Positions 40,280 through 47,794 of a stretch of 64,000 bases of DNA are shown one piece after another. The notes beneath the pieces are model-generated. The model did no database searches and was not told the origin of the DNA. It saw only the letters and a program-made list of their open reading frames with translations. Source of the DNA: an uncultured Candidatus Saccharibacteria bacterium (GTDB taxonomy: Bacteria > Patescibacteriota > Saccharimonadia > Saccharimonadales > Saccharimonadaceae); contig CARBES010000001.1 of the NCBI GenBank assembly GCA_948944455.1, positions 13,553 through 77,552 of the forward strand, written 5' to 3'. The position numbers and the translations under genes are program-made. Each line of letters starts with the position of its first letter. Position 1 is the first letter of the stretch.

Positions 40280-42133
40280 CTATTTTCGTAGATATCTTAG
40301 CGCATCTGAATTATCTTGTAGATGCCGCTTGAGGGCTGCCTGAGCTGCCTTTGCGTTCTCGGGTTTACCTTTCCAGGTCTGCATTACTGGATCTTGCAAA
40401 GCTTGCCCAAAAGCGAAAGTGATTGGCCAAGCAAACGGTCCATTTTGGCAAGTTGCAGCCAGGTTCTTTGTTGCTGTTTTTTCCTCTTGACCACCACTTA
40501 ATAGTAATACCCCAGCAAGATATTTTGGCACTGCATGCTTCAAAATGGCCGCGGTAGCAATGCCGACTTCACTATTCGTCGCAGGTATCACGGCGTCTCT
40601 GCCAGTCATGACCATGTTCGTTTTCAAAATGCAACCGCCCAAGTCCACTCGTCTCTCGGCTAAGCGCTCAAAAATCGTCGCAAGTACTCGATCGGTCACC
40701 TCTACGCTGCGCTCAATTGTGTAATTTCCACCCATTGAAATATCCGACTCTACGACCGGAACTAATCCAGCTAACTGACATTCCTTGGCAAAACTAGCTA
40801 GTAGCTCTGCATTCTTGTTGATTGCGATAAAAGTCGGCCAGTCTTTGGTGACTTCAAACCTTGCTCGCCATTTTGCAAAGCGAAAGCCCTGTGCGTAGTA
40901 ATGTCGTAATCTCTCTTGTAGCATCTCTAGCCCCAGCGTCATAACTTCGCCAGTTTCGGCCATTTTTACTAGACCTTTATCAACTTTAATTCCCGGAATC
41001 AGCCCGCGGTAAATCAAGTGTTCAGCGAAAGTGCGTCCCTGGCTGGTTTTTTGCCGCGCTAGCTCATCGGAGATAATCACGCCACTTGTATAGTCTCTCA
41101 GTTCTGGCGTGGTTAGCAAAATTTCCATGAAGGTGCGCCGCTTCTCTGCGGTCGCCGCAACTCCAGCTTTCAGCATCCGCTCGGATAAAGTTTGTGCCGA
41201 CTGGTCGGCAGCCAAAACCCCTTTACCTCGTTCGAACAGTGATTGCGCGATTAGCTTTAAGTTTGCTCGCTTTTCAAGCTCGGCCTTAGCTAACTCTTTG
41301 AGCCTGCGTGCCGTCAGGGAACCTTCTAGCGTTGCCTGCTCGGCGTTCAGCCGCGCCCATAAGACCGCACTCTCTGGCGAACCTCCGACCGACAGAACGC
41401 CCAGCACGGTCGCCACGATCGTTGAATAAACCGTTAAATGCGTTAGCATATCAGTTCGACTCAGACTCCAACTTTCCTCGGCCTCACCTAGAGAGATTTT
41501 ACGTGGACTAATATGACAAACAAGCTGCGTATTTGGCTGGTCAAGTTCCGTTTTATCAACAATCTTTTCTTCGGTATGTACGGCTGGTTCATCTTCAAGG
41601 AAAAGCACGTCTGCCATATCAGCCAGGCGCTGCCCCACGGGCGTCATCTTTTTCTCGGCATGCACTGCAAGCTTAGTTGCTGGCGAAAACTTAATGAAGT
41701 TTTTAATCTCATCGACTAATTTTTCCGAAACATTTGTTGAGCGGTCGACCAAGATCCATTCCGGTGTGCCGCTCGGCATTGCCCAATCTGTTACCTTACG
41801 CTTGCTTGGTACGAAATAAGTAATCTCGCCCTCACGGCAAAAAATGTATCGATAATCCGACGGCTGGTCGAGCCAGACCAACTCGCCATTTTTAAACTCG
41901 GTTTTTGAGTTCAGAATTCCAGCATCAACGCCTAACCGGCTCAACACTGCGAGCGATACTGCCGCGCCGCCATACACGCTCGTACGGTGATAGAAAGTAT
42001 GGGCCGCTCCGTTAAAAGCAAGATCGAGCCACCGAATGTTGTTCTCATCGGTTTCGAAATCGTTCTGAGGACCGTCATCTAGTTTAAGGTATACATCTTT
42101 TAGCACGTTCCCAATAATCAAAATCTTGCTCAT
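40280..42133 (-). CDS. Fusion of a PfkB/ribokinase-like domain and class I fructose-bisphosphate aldolase
   Basis: The 617-residue protein has two parts. Residues 1 to ~270 resemble PfkB/ribokinase sugar kinases (MSKILIIGNVLKDVYLKL; TSVYGGAAVSLAVLSRLGVDAG), but the catalytic GAGD loop is not recognisable (DMLTHLTVYSTIVATVL is in its place). Residues from ~285 to 617 are a eukaryote-type class I aldolase: GKGVLAADQSAQTL, GIKVDKGL, FRFAKWRARFEV, LKTNMVMTG (Schiff-base Lys near 504) and LLLSGGQEE. Aldolase splits fructose-1,6-bisphosphate. The kinase part may be a regulatory or sugar-binding remnant. The start at 42133 is set by TACAAT 6 nt upstream. It converges on the surface-protein gene with a 4-bp gap. 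Confidence 0.87.
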   Translation of the reverse strand: MSKILIIGNVLKDVYLKLDDGPQNDFETDENNIRWLDLAFNGAAHTFYHRTSVYGGAAVSLAVLSRLGVDAGILNSKTEFKNGELVWLDQPSDYRYIFCREGEITYFVPSKRKVTDWAMPSGTPEWILVDRSTNVSEKLVDEIKNFIKFSPATKLAVHAEKKMTPVGQRLADMADVLFLEDEPAVHTEEKIVDKTELDQPNTQLVCHISPRKISLGEAEESWSLSRTDMLTHLTVYSTIVATVLGVLSVGGSPESAVLWARLNAEQATLEGSLTARRLKELAKAELEKRANLKLIAQSLFERGKGVLAADQSAQTLSERMLKAGVAATAEKRRTFMEILLTTPELRDYTSGVIISDELARQKTSQGRTFAEHLIYRGLIPGIKVDKGLVKMAETGEVMTLGLEMLQERLRHYYAQGFRFAKWRARFEVTKDWPTFIAINKNAELLASFAKECQLAGLVPVVESDISMGGNYTIERSVEVTDRVLATIFERLAERRVDLGGCILKTNMVMTGRDAVIPATNSEVGIATAAILKHAVPKYLAGVLLLSGGQEEKTATKNLAATCQNGPFAWPITFAFGQALQDPVMQTWKGKPENAKAAQAALKRHLQDNSDALRYLRK

Positions 42134-42139
42134 ATCTTT

Positions 42140-42145
42140 ATTGTA
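42140..42145 (-). promoter_or_regulatory. -10 box of the kinase-aldolase fusion, leaderless
   Basis: Minus strand TGTGCTACAAT, 6 nt before the ATG at 42133. Confidence 0.7.
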
Positions 42146-42205
42146 GCACATTTTTCCTTAGCATAAAGATTATTGAACTGCTTGTCGCTCAAGTAGTATC
42201 TATGC

Positions 42206-42331
42206 TACAATGAAAATGCTAAATCAAACAGTTTTATCTAAGCCAATTATGGTTGCAATGCGGCTATTTACGCAGTTTCCCGTAATTGGTGAGCTGTTTG
42301 GTTTAGCGACTAAGTAAATAGTCGCATTTTT
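42206..42331 (+). promoter_or_regulatory. Promoter, structured leader and attenuator-like terminator of the VirB2-like gene
   Basis: TACAAT (42206-42211) starts a ~120-nt leader. CTAAATCAAACAG (42219-42231) pairs with CTGTTTGGTTTAG (42294-42306), and CCAATTA (42243-42249) pairs with TAATTGG (42283-42289) inside it. Next comes GCGACTA-AGTAAA-TAGTCGC followed by TTTTT (42306-42331), a rho-independent terminator 38 nt before the gene. A 33-codon frame (42216-42317) ends in that terminator's loop. It is either an attenuator or a separate small RNA. Confidence 0.65.
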
Positions 42332-42368
42332 GTTGCGAAATGCGGCACAAAAACTAATGGAGGTATTT

Positions 42369-42875
42369 ATGAAATATAAAACGTTTATTTTTGCCGCTTT
42401 GCTCTTGATGATAGGCTTTGGTGGATTTGGTATCACACGATCAGCATCTGCTGTTATGTGTCCTCCAGGTTCGGAAAGAAACAAAACTGGTACTGTGCCA
42501 GTTGATGTCCCAGATATCAATAGTGTTGCACAGTGCAGCCTACCAAAGGAAGAAGCGAAAGGTGGGCTCATGAATAATGTTACAAAAGTAATTAACACTA
42601 TCCTGGGCGTCCTTGGCATTGTAGCTGTCGTTGTTATTATAATTGGTGGAATTGGGTTCATTACTTCACAAGGTGATAGCGGTAAAGTTATCAAAGCGAA
42701 AAACACTATTCTTTATGGCGTAATCGGCATGGTAGTTGCCCTTTTGGCATATGCAATCGTAAACTTCGTATTGAATGGTATCTTCGGTAGCAATCCCTCA
42801 ACCAGCGGTTCGGTCCGTAAGACTTCGCTGATCGCTACCGATGATATCGGAACAATTGAAATTACCGAAGCTTAA
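42369..42875 (+). CDS. TrbC/VirB2-like pilin-type membrane protein
   Basis: The 168-residue protein has a signal peptide (residues 1-28, ending SASA), a short Cys-containing segment (MCPPGSE...AQCSLP) and two long hydrophobic helices (VINTILGVLGIVAVVVIIIG and VIGMVVALLAYAIVNFVLNG) separated by a basic turn (VIKAKNTILY). This is the VirB2/TrbC layout of type IV secretion pilins, common as stand-alone genes in CPR. TGGAGG lies just upstream, fixing ATG 42369. No other T4SS genes are visible in the window. A structured leader with a terminator precedes it. Confidence 0.75.
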   Translation: MKYKTFIFAALLLMIGFGGFGITRSASAVMCPPGSERNKTGTVPVDVPDINSVAQCSLPKEEAKGGLMNNVTKVINTILGVLGIVAVVVIIIGGIGFITSQGDSGKVIKAKNTILYGVIGMVVALLAYAIVNFVLNGIFGSNPSTSGSVRKTSLIATDDIGTIEITEA

Positions 42876-42894
42876 AACAACCTTAAAACACAGC

Positions 42895-42923
42895 AAAATA
42901 TCCGCCCTAAGAGCGGATATTTT
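42895..42923. terminator. Bidirectional terminator between VirB2-like gene and rpmA
   Basis: AAAATATCCGC-CCTAAGA-GCGGATATTTT, a perfect 11-bp stem with A/T ends on both strands. Confidence 0.9.
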
Positions 42924-42939
42924 AATAGCATACTTAACC

Positions 42940-43212
42940 TTAGCGAACTTCAACACGTACGCGTGGCACGTTACGTCCAGAGAAGTGAGACTTCTTCGTT
43001 TTGACGAAAGTAACAACGCCATCTTTTGCTGCGTGAATCGTGAAATTGCGGCTCATGTAAGTACCTGGACCGGCAATCTTGGTGCTACCAGTTTGGCGAA
43101 CGAGAACTTCGCCATTTTTGACTTTTTGGCCACCAAAGCGCTTCACGCCGAGGCGTTGGCCAGCGTTATTATGGATATTTTTAGCGGTACCGCCAGCTTT
43201 GACATGTGACAT
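42940..43212 (-). CDS. rpmA: 50S ribosomal protein L27
   Basis: The 90-residue basic protein begins MSHVKAGGTAKNIHNNAGQ and has RFGGQKVKNGEVLVRQTGS, matching L27, whose N-terminus reaches the peptidyl-transferase centre. No cleavable N-terminal extension is seen. A Shine-Dalgarno-like AAGGAAG precedes it. rplU is not adjacent, unlike the usual order. Confidence 0.95.
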   Translation of the reverse strand: MSHVKAGGTAKNIHNNAGQRLGVKRFGGQKVKNGEVLVRQTGSTKIAGPGTYMSRNFTIHAAKDGVVTFVKTKKSHFSGRNVPRVRVEVR

Positions 43213-43213
43213 A

Positions 43214-44359
43214 CTATTTCTTCCTTAAAACTATTATTTCTCGAGCAACCACCTGTCCTTCACGGTGATAAAGCAGGTCTTTTTGCTCCAAATTCTTAAA
43301 ACTTACTACATTATAGCGCAGATTTTTAATTTCGTCAAGCAAGTTTAGCCTTGAGTAATACCCATCTGGCCTGAGCCACGCTGGCACCGCAATTACCACC
43401 GGCGTTTCGGTCTCGATCTGGTCAGCTAGGTTCTTCAAAAACCCTAGGATAATACCTCTGCACTCTTGCTTTTCTTGCTTTAGCTTAATTTCGGCTGGGG
43501 GTTGCGACATTGGTTGCCCGAGATAAGTCTCGCAGGCTACCAAATCGACCTTTTCTGGCCACTTGAAACTTGTAGCGTCGCCTTGCACGACATGGGCCTC
43601 TTCGAGCTTTGGGATATTGTATTTCTCGCTGGCCCATCTCAAGTTTCGCTTAGTATATTCTACCATCCGCTCACTCAGATCCGAGCCGATTACGTTGTAT
43701 CTCATCAGTGCCGCCTCTTGTAGTACTACGCCGGTTCCGCAAAATGGGTCTAGGAGCGTCGAAGCTTCTGGCTTATCTCCGCAGAGATTAATCAAGATCT
43801 GGGCTAATTTCGGCGGCAACATTCCTACTTTTGCGTCGCGTGCTGGCCTTGCTCGGTCGCGCTCGGTGTAGGCGTCAATATCTTGCACCCCAGTCACACG
43901 ATAGTAGTTATTCCCATTCTTAATTAACTCAATATGAGTGTTGGTATAGAGCCGGTTATGTAGGCTAGTTGCGCTCGAAAGAGCAGAAGTTTTATTAGGA
44001 ATCACGCGCACGTTTCGGCCAGTCTTTACGATTGCTCGTTTCCAACGCAAAGCTTCCTTTTGAGCAAGATACGGGTTTGTGCGCCGTGAATAATCGGATA
44101 CCCCCAGTACAATCTTACCAGTCTCGGGTAGTTTCTTCCAGAACTCTGCTAACGGCTCGTCGATTGACTCAGCAATTTTTATCGTTCCGCCAAGACGTTG
44201 AATCGCTGGATATTTTTCGGATTTAGTAAGAGACGACTTTTTATCTATCTCAAATTCTGCTAGGTTCGGCCCCACTTGGCGTACATTGCAGTACAAGCTT
44301 TCTAATTCCGCGAGCGAAATTTTAGGTTGGCGTCCAAGTACGGCAAGAAAACGTTTCAT
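43214..44359 (-). CDS. Trm11-like SAM-dependent RNA methyltransferase
   Basis: The 381-residue protein has an N-terminal THUMP-like region and a C-terminal Rossmann methylase domain with LDPFCGTGVVLQEAAL (SAM motif I) and NVIGSDLSERMV. It matches the UPF0020/Trm11 family of tRNA guanine-N2 methylases. Motif IV, normally (D/N)PPY, reads ACETYLGQP, so activity or target may differ. The ATG has GGAAGGA upstream and TATAAT 9 nt away. Divergent from the flippase-like gene, with overlapping promoters in 41 bp. It ends 1 bp before rpmA starts. Confidence 0.8.
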   Translation of the reverse strand: MKRFLAVLGRQPKISLAELESLYCNVRQVGPNLAEFEIDKKSSLTKSEKYPAIQRLGGTIKIAESIDEPLAEFWKKLPETGKIVLGVSDYSRRTNPYLAQKEALRWKRAIVKTGRNVRVIPNKTSALSSATSLHNRLYTNTHIELIKNGNNYYRVTGVQDIDAYTERDRARPARDAKVGMLPPKLAQILINLCGDKPEASTLLDPFCGTGVVLQEAALMRYNVIGSDLSERMVEYTKRNLRWASEKYNIPKLEEAHVVQGDATSFKWPEKVDLVACETYLGQPMSQPPAEIKLKQEKQECRGIILGFLKNLADQIETETPVVIAVPAWLRPDGYYSRLNLLDEIKNLRYNVVSFKNLEQKDLLYHREGQVVAREIIVLRKK

Positions 44360-44387
44360 TATCCTTCCATTATATCATACATCATGC

Positions 44388-44393
44388 TATAAT
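44388..44393 (+). promoter_or_regulatory. -10 box of gene 44400, leaderless
   Basis: ATGCTATAAT ending 6 nt before ATG 44400. Confidence 0.75.
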
Positions 44394-44399
44394 TCACCC

Positions 44400-45479
44400 A
44401 TGGCTAAGACTAAAACTGAACCAAAAAAGTTCAAAATCTCTTTTCGCACTGTCCTCTCTTTACTGACATTTGCATTAATTATCTATGTAATTTATAAAAA
44501 CTTTAATGATATCAAGGAAGCTGTTGGACACCTTAGCGAAACCAATATCTTCGTTCTACTGTTGTTGATCCCAGAGCAGCTTTTTATGTATTTTTGTTGC
44601 GGCCAGATGTTCTTTTCCTACATGCGCGCTAGAAAGGATGCCCAAAAGATTTCAACTTGGACCCTAATGCGGGTATCACTAGAGCTAAACTTCGTCAATC
44701 ATGCTGTTCCGGCCGGTGGTCTTGGCGGACTTGGTTATATCACCTGGCGGCTCAAACCATTTGGCGCTACTCCTGGCCAATCTAGTTTTATGTATGTCTT
44801 GCGCTATATTATTACGATTTGCGCCAATCAACTTCAGACGATCGTAGCGATTATTGCCTTGCTGATTTTTGGCACCGTGCCAGAAGCGGGTGTCTGGATA
44901 ATTTGGGTGACAGCGCTTCTGAGCGTGGGTATCGTAGCGGCAATTATGATTGCGGTGGTTATCGCAAGCAGTAAAAAACGTATTGCCTGGTTTGGTAAGA
45001 CAGCGACGAATTTCATCAACTGGTTAGTCGAGAAAGTTAGCTTCGGCCGTAAGAAAGACATTTTGCAACGCGAAGTTGTCGATAAATATCTTGATGACGC
45101 GCATGGCGACCTCATGACTGCCCGCCGCAATAAGAAAATGCTGCTTTGGCCAATTGTTTGGGGTATTATATATAGCTTTCTTGAGGTTGCGACCTACTGG
45201 ATCGTTGCTGCAAGCCTCGGTCATCCAGAGATCCTGCCGCAAATTATGATTGGTGAAGCGATTGGTTCGGTTATGGGGTCGATTGTGCCGTATGGGCTAT
45301 ACGAACTAGGTATGGCTGGCATCATGGTCAGCCTCGGTGTACCAATTGTCTTGGCAGGTACAGTTGTTCTGATGACCCGCGTTATCGTTCTCGCAAGCAC
45401 GATTCTTAGCGGTTATGGTTTCTATCAACATTCAATATCTAAGATTGGTCGCAAGCAAAAAGCTGACGAGGGCGAATGA
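44400..45479 (+). CDS. Lysylphosphatidylglycerol flippase-like membrane protein (UPF0104)
   Basis: The 359-residue integral membrane protein has about eight hydrophobic segments and the UPF0104/AglD pattern (AVPAGGLGGLGYITWRL near residue 100; YGLYELGMAGIMVSLGVP near 300). This family covers the flippase part of MprF and glycolipid transporters; substrate unknown. Start 44400 is chosen over an upstream in-frame ATG because TATAAT lies 6 nt before it. Ends in TGA. xseA follows 49 bp later. Confidence 0.82.
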   Translation: MAKTKTEPKKFKISFRTVLSLLTFALIIYVIYKNFNDIKEAVGHLSETNIFVLLLLIPEQLFMYFCCGQMFFSYMRARKDAQKISTWTLMRVSLELNFVNHAVPAGGLGGLGYITWRLKPFGATPGQSSFMYVLRYIITICANQLQTIVAIIALLIFGTVPEAGVWIIWVTALLSVGIVAAIMIAVVIASSKKRIAWFGKTATNFINWLVEKVSFGRKKDILQREVVDKYLDDAHGDLMTARRNKKMLLWPIVWGIIYSFLEVATYWIVAASLGHPEILPQIMIGEAIGSVMGSIVPYGLYELGMAGIMVSLGVPIVLAGTVVLMTRVIVLASTILSGYGFYQHSISKIGRKQKADEGE

Positions 45480-45528
45480 TGACTACTTGCCCGGCTTGCA
45501 ACTGACGGGTAAAGACGGAGGAGGTAAA

Positions 45529-46692
45529 ATGAATTTTGAGGGATTTGACGGGTGGCTTAAGGTCAAAGATGCCGAAAATAACCTCATGACCGAGAAGCCG
45601 ATGTCGGTCTCGGAATTTATTGAGCAGTGTAATTTTACGCTCGAAACCGAGTATGATAATGTTTTTGTTGAAGGTGAAGTTGCTGCCTTTAAAATCAATC
45701 AGGGTAAGTGGGTCTTTTTTGATCTTAAAGAAGATGATAGTAGCTTGAACTGCTTCATGCCTCTGGGCCAACTCAGTATCGCTCTAACCGACGGTATGAA
45801 AGTTCGCATTCGTGCTACGCCTAAAGTGACGCGTTGGGGACGTTTTTCGCTCACCGTGCGCCAGATTATGCCGGTCGGGGAGGGAAATATTAAAAAGAGT
45901 TTCGAACTTCTGAAGAAGAAACTCGCTGCCGAGGGTATTTTTGATCCGGCCAAAAAGCGTCCGCTTCCTGATAACCTAACTAGAATCGGTGTAATTTCGT
46001 CGATCAATGCGGCCGGTTATATTGATTTTTTAAAGATTCTTGACAACCGTTGGGCAGGTCTAGATATTAAGACTATTAATACTCAGGTCCAAGGTATGGC
46101 TGCGGCAGAGCAGATGATTCGGACCCTAGCCTACTTTAACCAGCGCACTGATGTCGAAGTGATTGCGATTTTGCGCGGTGGTGGTAGTGCTGACGATCTT
46201 GCCGCCTTTAATGACGAGCATCTTGCGCGAGCGATTGCGACCAGCCGCATTCCAGTGATTACGGGTATTGGGCACGAAATTGACGAAAGTCTTGCTGATC
46301 TTGCCGCTGACGTGCGCGCTTCGACGCCTTCCAACGCGGCCGAACGCCTTAGTAGAGATCGCCAAGATGTCTCGCGCCATCTCCACCTTCAAATTAGTAA
46401 TCTGCGTCGAGAGCTCCTTAGTCGTGTTGATGTCGCTCTTTCGGAGAACCGTCAGCGTCTCCAAGATACTAAGCAAGAGATCCTTCAACGCCTTGAGCGT
46501 AACATGCATCACCTAGCTGAGACTCAAAAAATCCTCGCAAGTCTTAATCCAGAGAATGTCCTGCGACGCGGCTACGCTATCGTCACCTCATCTTCACCTG
46601 GTCGTCCGATCGCGCCCGGCGTCGAAATCGTCATCACTACATCAACTCAAAATCTAACCGCGGAGGTCAAAAATGTCCAAGAACGTCACTAA
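45529..46692 (+). CDS. xseA: Exodeoxyribonuclease VII large subunit
   Basis: The 387-residue protein has the N-terminal OB-fold (SVSEFIEQCNFTLETEYDNV; VEGEVAAFKINQGKWVFFDLKE) and the catalytic core (RIGVISSINAAGYIDFLKIL; AILRGGGSADDLAAFNDE; VITGIGHEIDESLADLAAD), followed by a coiled coil. Exo VII cuts single-stranded DNA from both ends. GGAGGAGG precedes ATG 45529, so an upstream start inside the previous gene is rejected. Overlaps xseB by 20 bp. Confidence 0.95.
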   Translation: MNFEGFDGWLKVKDAENNLMTEKPMSVSEFIEQCNFTLETEYDNVFVEGEVAAFKINQGKWVFFDLKEDDSSLNCFMPLGQLSIALTDGMKVRIRATPKVTRWGRFSLTVRQIMPVGEGNIKKSFELLKKKLAAEGIFDPAKKRPLPDNLTRIGVISSINAAGYIDFLKILDNRWAGLDIKTINTQVQGMAAAEQMIRTLAYFNQRTDVEVIAILRGGGSADDLAAFNDEHLARAIATSRIPVITGIGHEIDESLADLAADVRASTPSNAAERLSRDRQDVSRHLHLQISNLRRELLSRVDVALSENRQRLQDTKQEILQRLERNMHHLAETQKILASLNPENVLRRGYAIVTSSSPGRPIAPGVEIVITTSTQNLTAEVKNVQERH

Positions 46693-46885
46693 TAATTCTA
46701 AAACTATTGAGCAAAAGATTGCCGATCTCGACGCGTCGGTCGAATGGTTTTATGGCGATGATTTTAATCTCGATGAAGCTCTACCGAAATATCAAGCTGC
46801 GGCCGATCTCGCTGTTGCTATCGAAAAAGATCTTACCGAGCTAAAGAACAAAGTTGAAATTCTAGAGGACTTTACAAAAAGTTAA
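46673..46885 (+). CDS. xseB: Exodeoxyribonuclease VII small subunit
   Basis: The 70-residue helical protein contains VEWFYGDDFNLDEALPKY and KKIADLDASV-like pattern typical of XseB, which wraps the long coiled coil of XseA. Overlap with xseA ensures co-translation at the ratio the complex needs. Confidence 0.88.
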   Translation: MSKNVTNNSKTIEQKIADLDASVEWFYGDDFNLDEALPKYQAAADLAVAIEKDLTELKNKVEILEDFTKS

Positions 46886-46894
46886 TTTTTGAAG

Positions 46895-46900
46895 TATAAT
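46895..46900 (+). promoter_or_regulatory. -10 box of gene 46907, leaderless
   Basis: TATAAT 6 nt before ATG 46907; the intervening AAGGAT would sit at or outside the mRNA end. Confidence 0.7.
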
Positions 46901-46906
46901 AAGGAT

Positions 46907-47683
46907 ATGCAAGATCAACCTTTGCCTAATGGCAGCATCGTCGATCCCGTCGCCACTCAGCCTTTCGGCCCGGCGGCCCCCGGCTCAACGCCGGTGCCCA
47001 CGGGAGCTCCGCTCTCGTCCGCGCGCATGCGCGTGCCGGGCGAAAAAAAGTCCCATGGTAGCATTATCGAGACTGTTATTCTAATTGCGGTAACGATTGT
47101 CGCAGTCATTTTCGTATATCTTTATATCCAGAAATACATTGAATGGGAAAATATTTCCACCGATGTCAACGCGCAGATTGACTCCGCTGTCGCGATGGCT
47201 CAAGCTGAGACCGCCACAAAGATGGAAGAAGAGTTTGCTGAGCGTGAGAAGTACCCATACAAGACTTTTGCCGGCCCGGCCGATTACGGTAGTCTTTCCT
47301 TTGAGTACCCGCAGACTTGGAGTGTCTATATCGCGCGTGATGCTGCGAACGGCGGTGATTTCGAAGCGTATCTGAACCCGGGCGAGGTTAATCCAGTCAG
47401 TTCGAAGACGATCAACGCTTTGCGTGTTACGATCCGCGACACCGCATTTGATAGCGCCGTTACTCAATATGATAATTATGTCAAGAACGGCAGTCTTCAA
47501 TTTAGTACTCGCACGGTTGGCGGTGTTCTTGCCAATGTCTACACTGGTTCTTTACCAAACGGTATCCAAGGGGCGTTAGCAATATTTAAGCTCCGCGACA
47601 AAACTGTTATGCTTCAGACTGACGCTGAGCTATTTATCGGGGAGTTCTATAAGCTGCTTGATACTGTAACAGTTGTGCCTTAA
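46907..47683 (+). CDS. Single-pass membrane protein with PsbP-like outer domain
   Basis: The 258-residue protein has a Pro-rich cytosolic N-terminus (~50 residues), one membrane helix (about residues 53-76), an extracellular helical stalk rich in Ala/Glu (AQAETATKMEEEFAERE) and a beta-rich domain (YGSLSFEYPQTWSVYIARD) resembling the PsbP/MOG1-type fold common in CPR exported proteins. Function unknown. Convergent with typA across two back-to-back terminators. Confidence 0.65.
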   Translation: MQDQPLPNGSIVDPVATQPFGPAAPGSTPVPTGAPLSSARMRVPGEKKSHGSIIETVILIAVTIVAVIFVYLYIQKYIEWENISTDVNAQIDSAVAMAQAETATKMEEEFAEREKYPYKTFAGPADYGSLSFEYPQTWSVYIARDAANGGDFEAYLNPGEVNPVSSKTINALRVTIRDTAFDSAVTQYDNYVKNGSLQFSTRTVGGVLANVYTGSLPNGIQGALAIFKLRDKTVMLQTDAELFIGEFYKLLDTVTVVP

Positions 47684-47705
47684 GCTTGATATATTCGCAA
47701 GGACT

Positions 47706-47735
47706 CTAAAAAGCGACCGGTTGGTCGCTTTTTAG
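47706..47735 (+). terminator. Terminator of gene 46907
   Basis: CTAAAAAGCGACC-GGTT-GGTCGCTTTTTAG, a perfect 13-bp stem. Confidence 0.9.
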
Positions 47736-47758
47736 AACGTAACCAACAGGCGTGACGT

Positions 47759-47785
47759 AAAAAATCGACCTGCTGGTCGATTTTT
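47759..47785 (-). terminator. Terminator of typA
   Basis: AAAAATCGACC-TGCT-GGTCGATTTTT, a perfect 11-bp stem next to the terminator of the convergent gene. Confidence 0.85.
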
Positions 47786-47794
47786 ATCCCTCCG

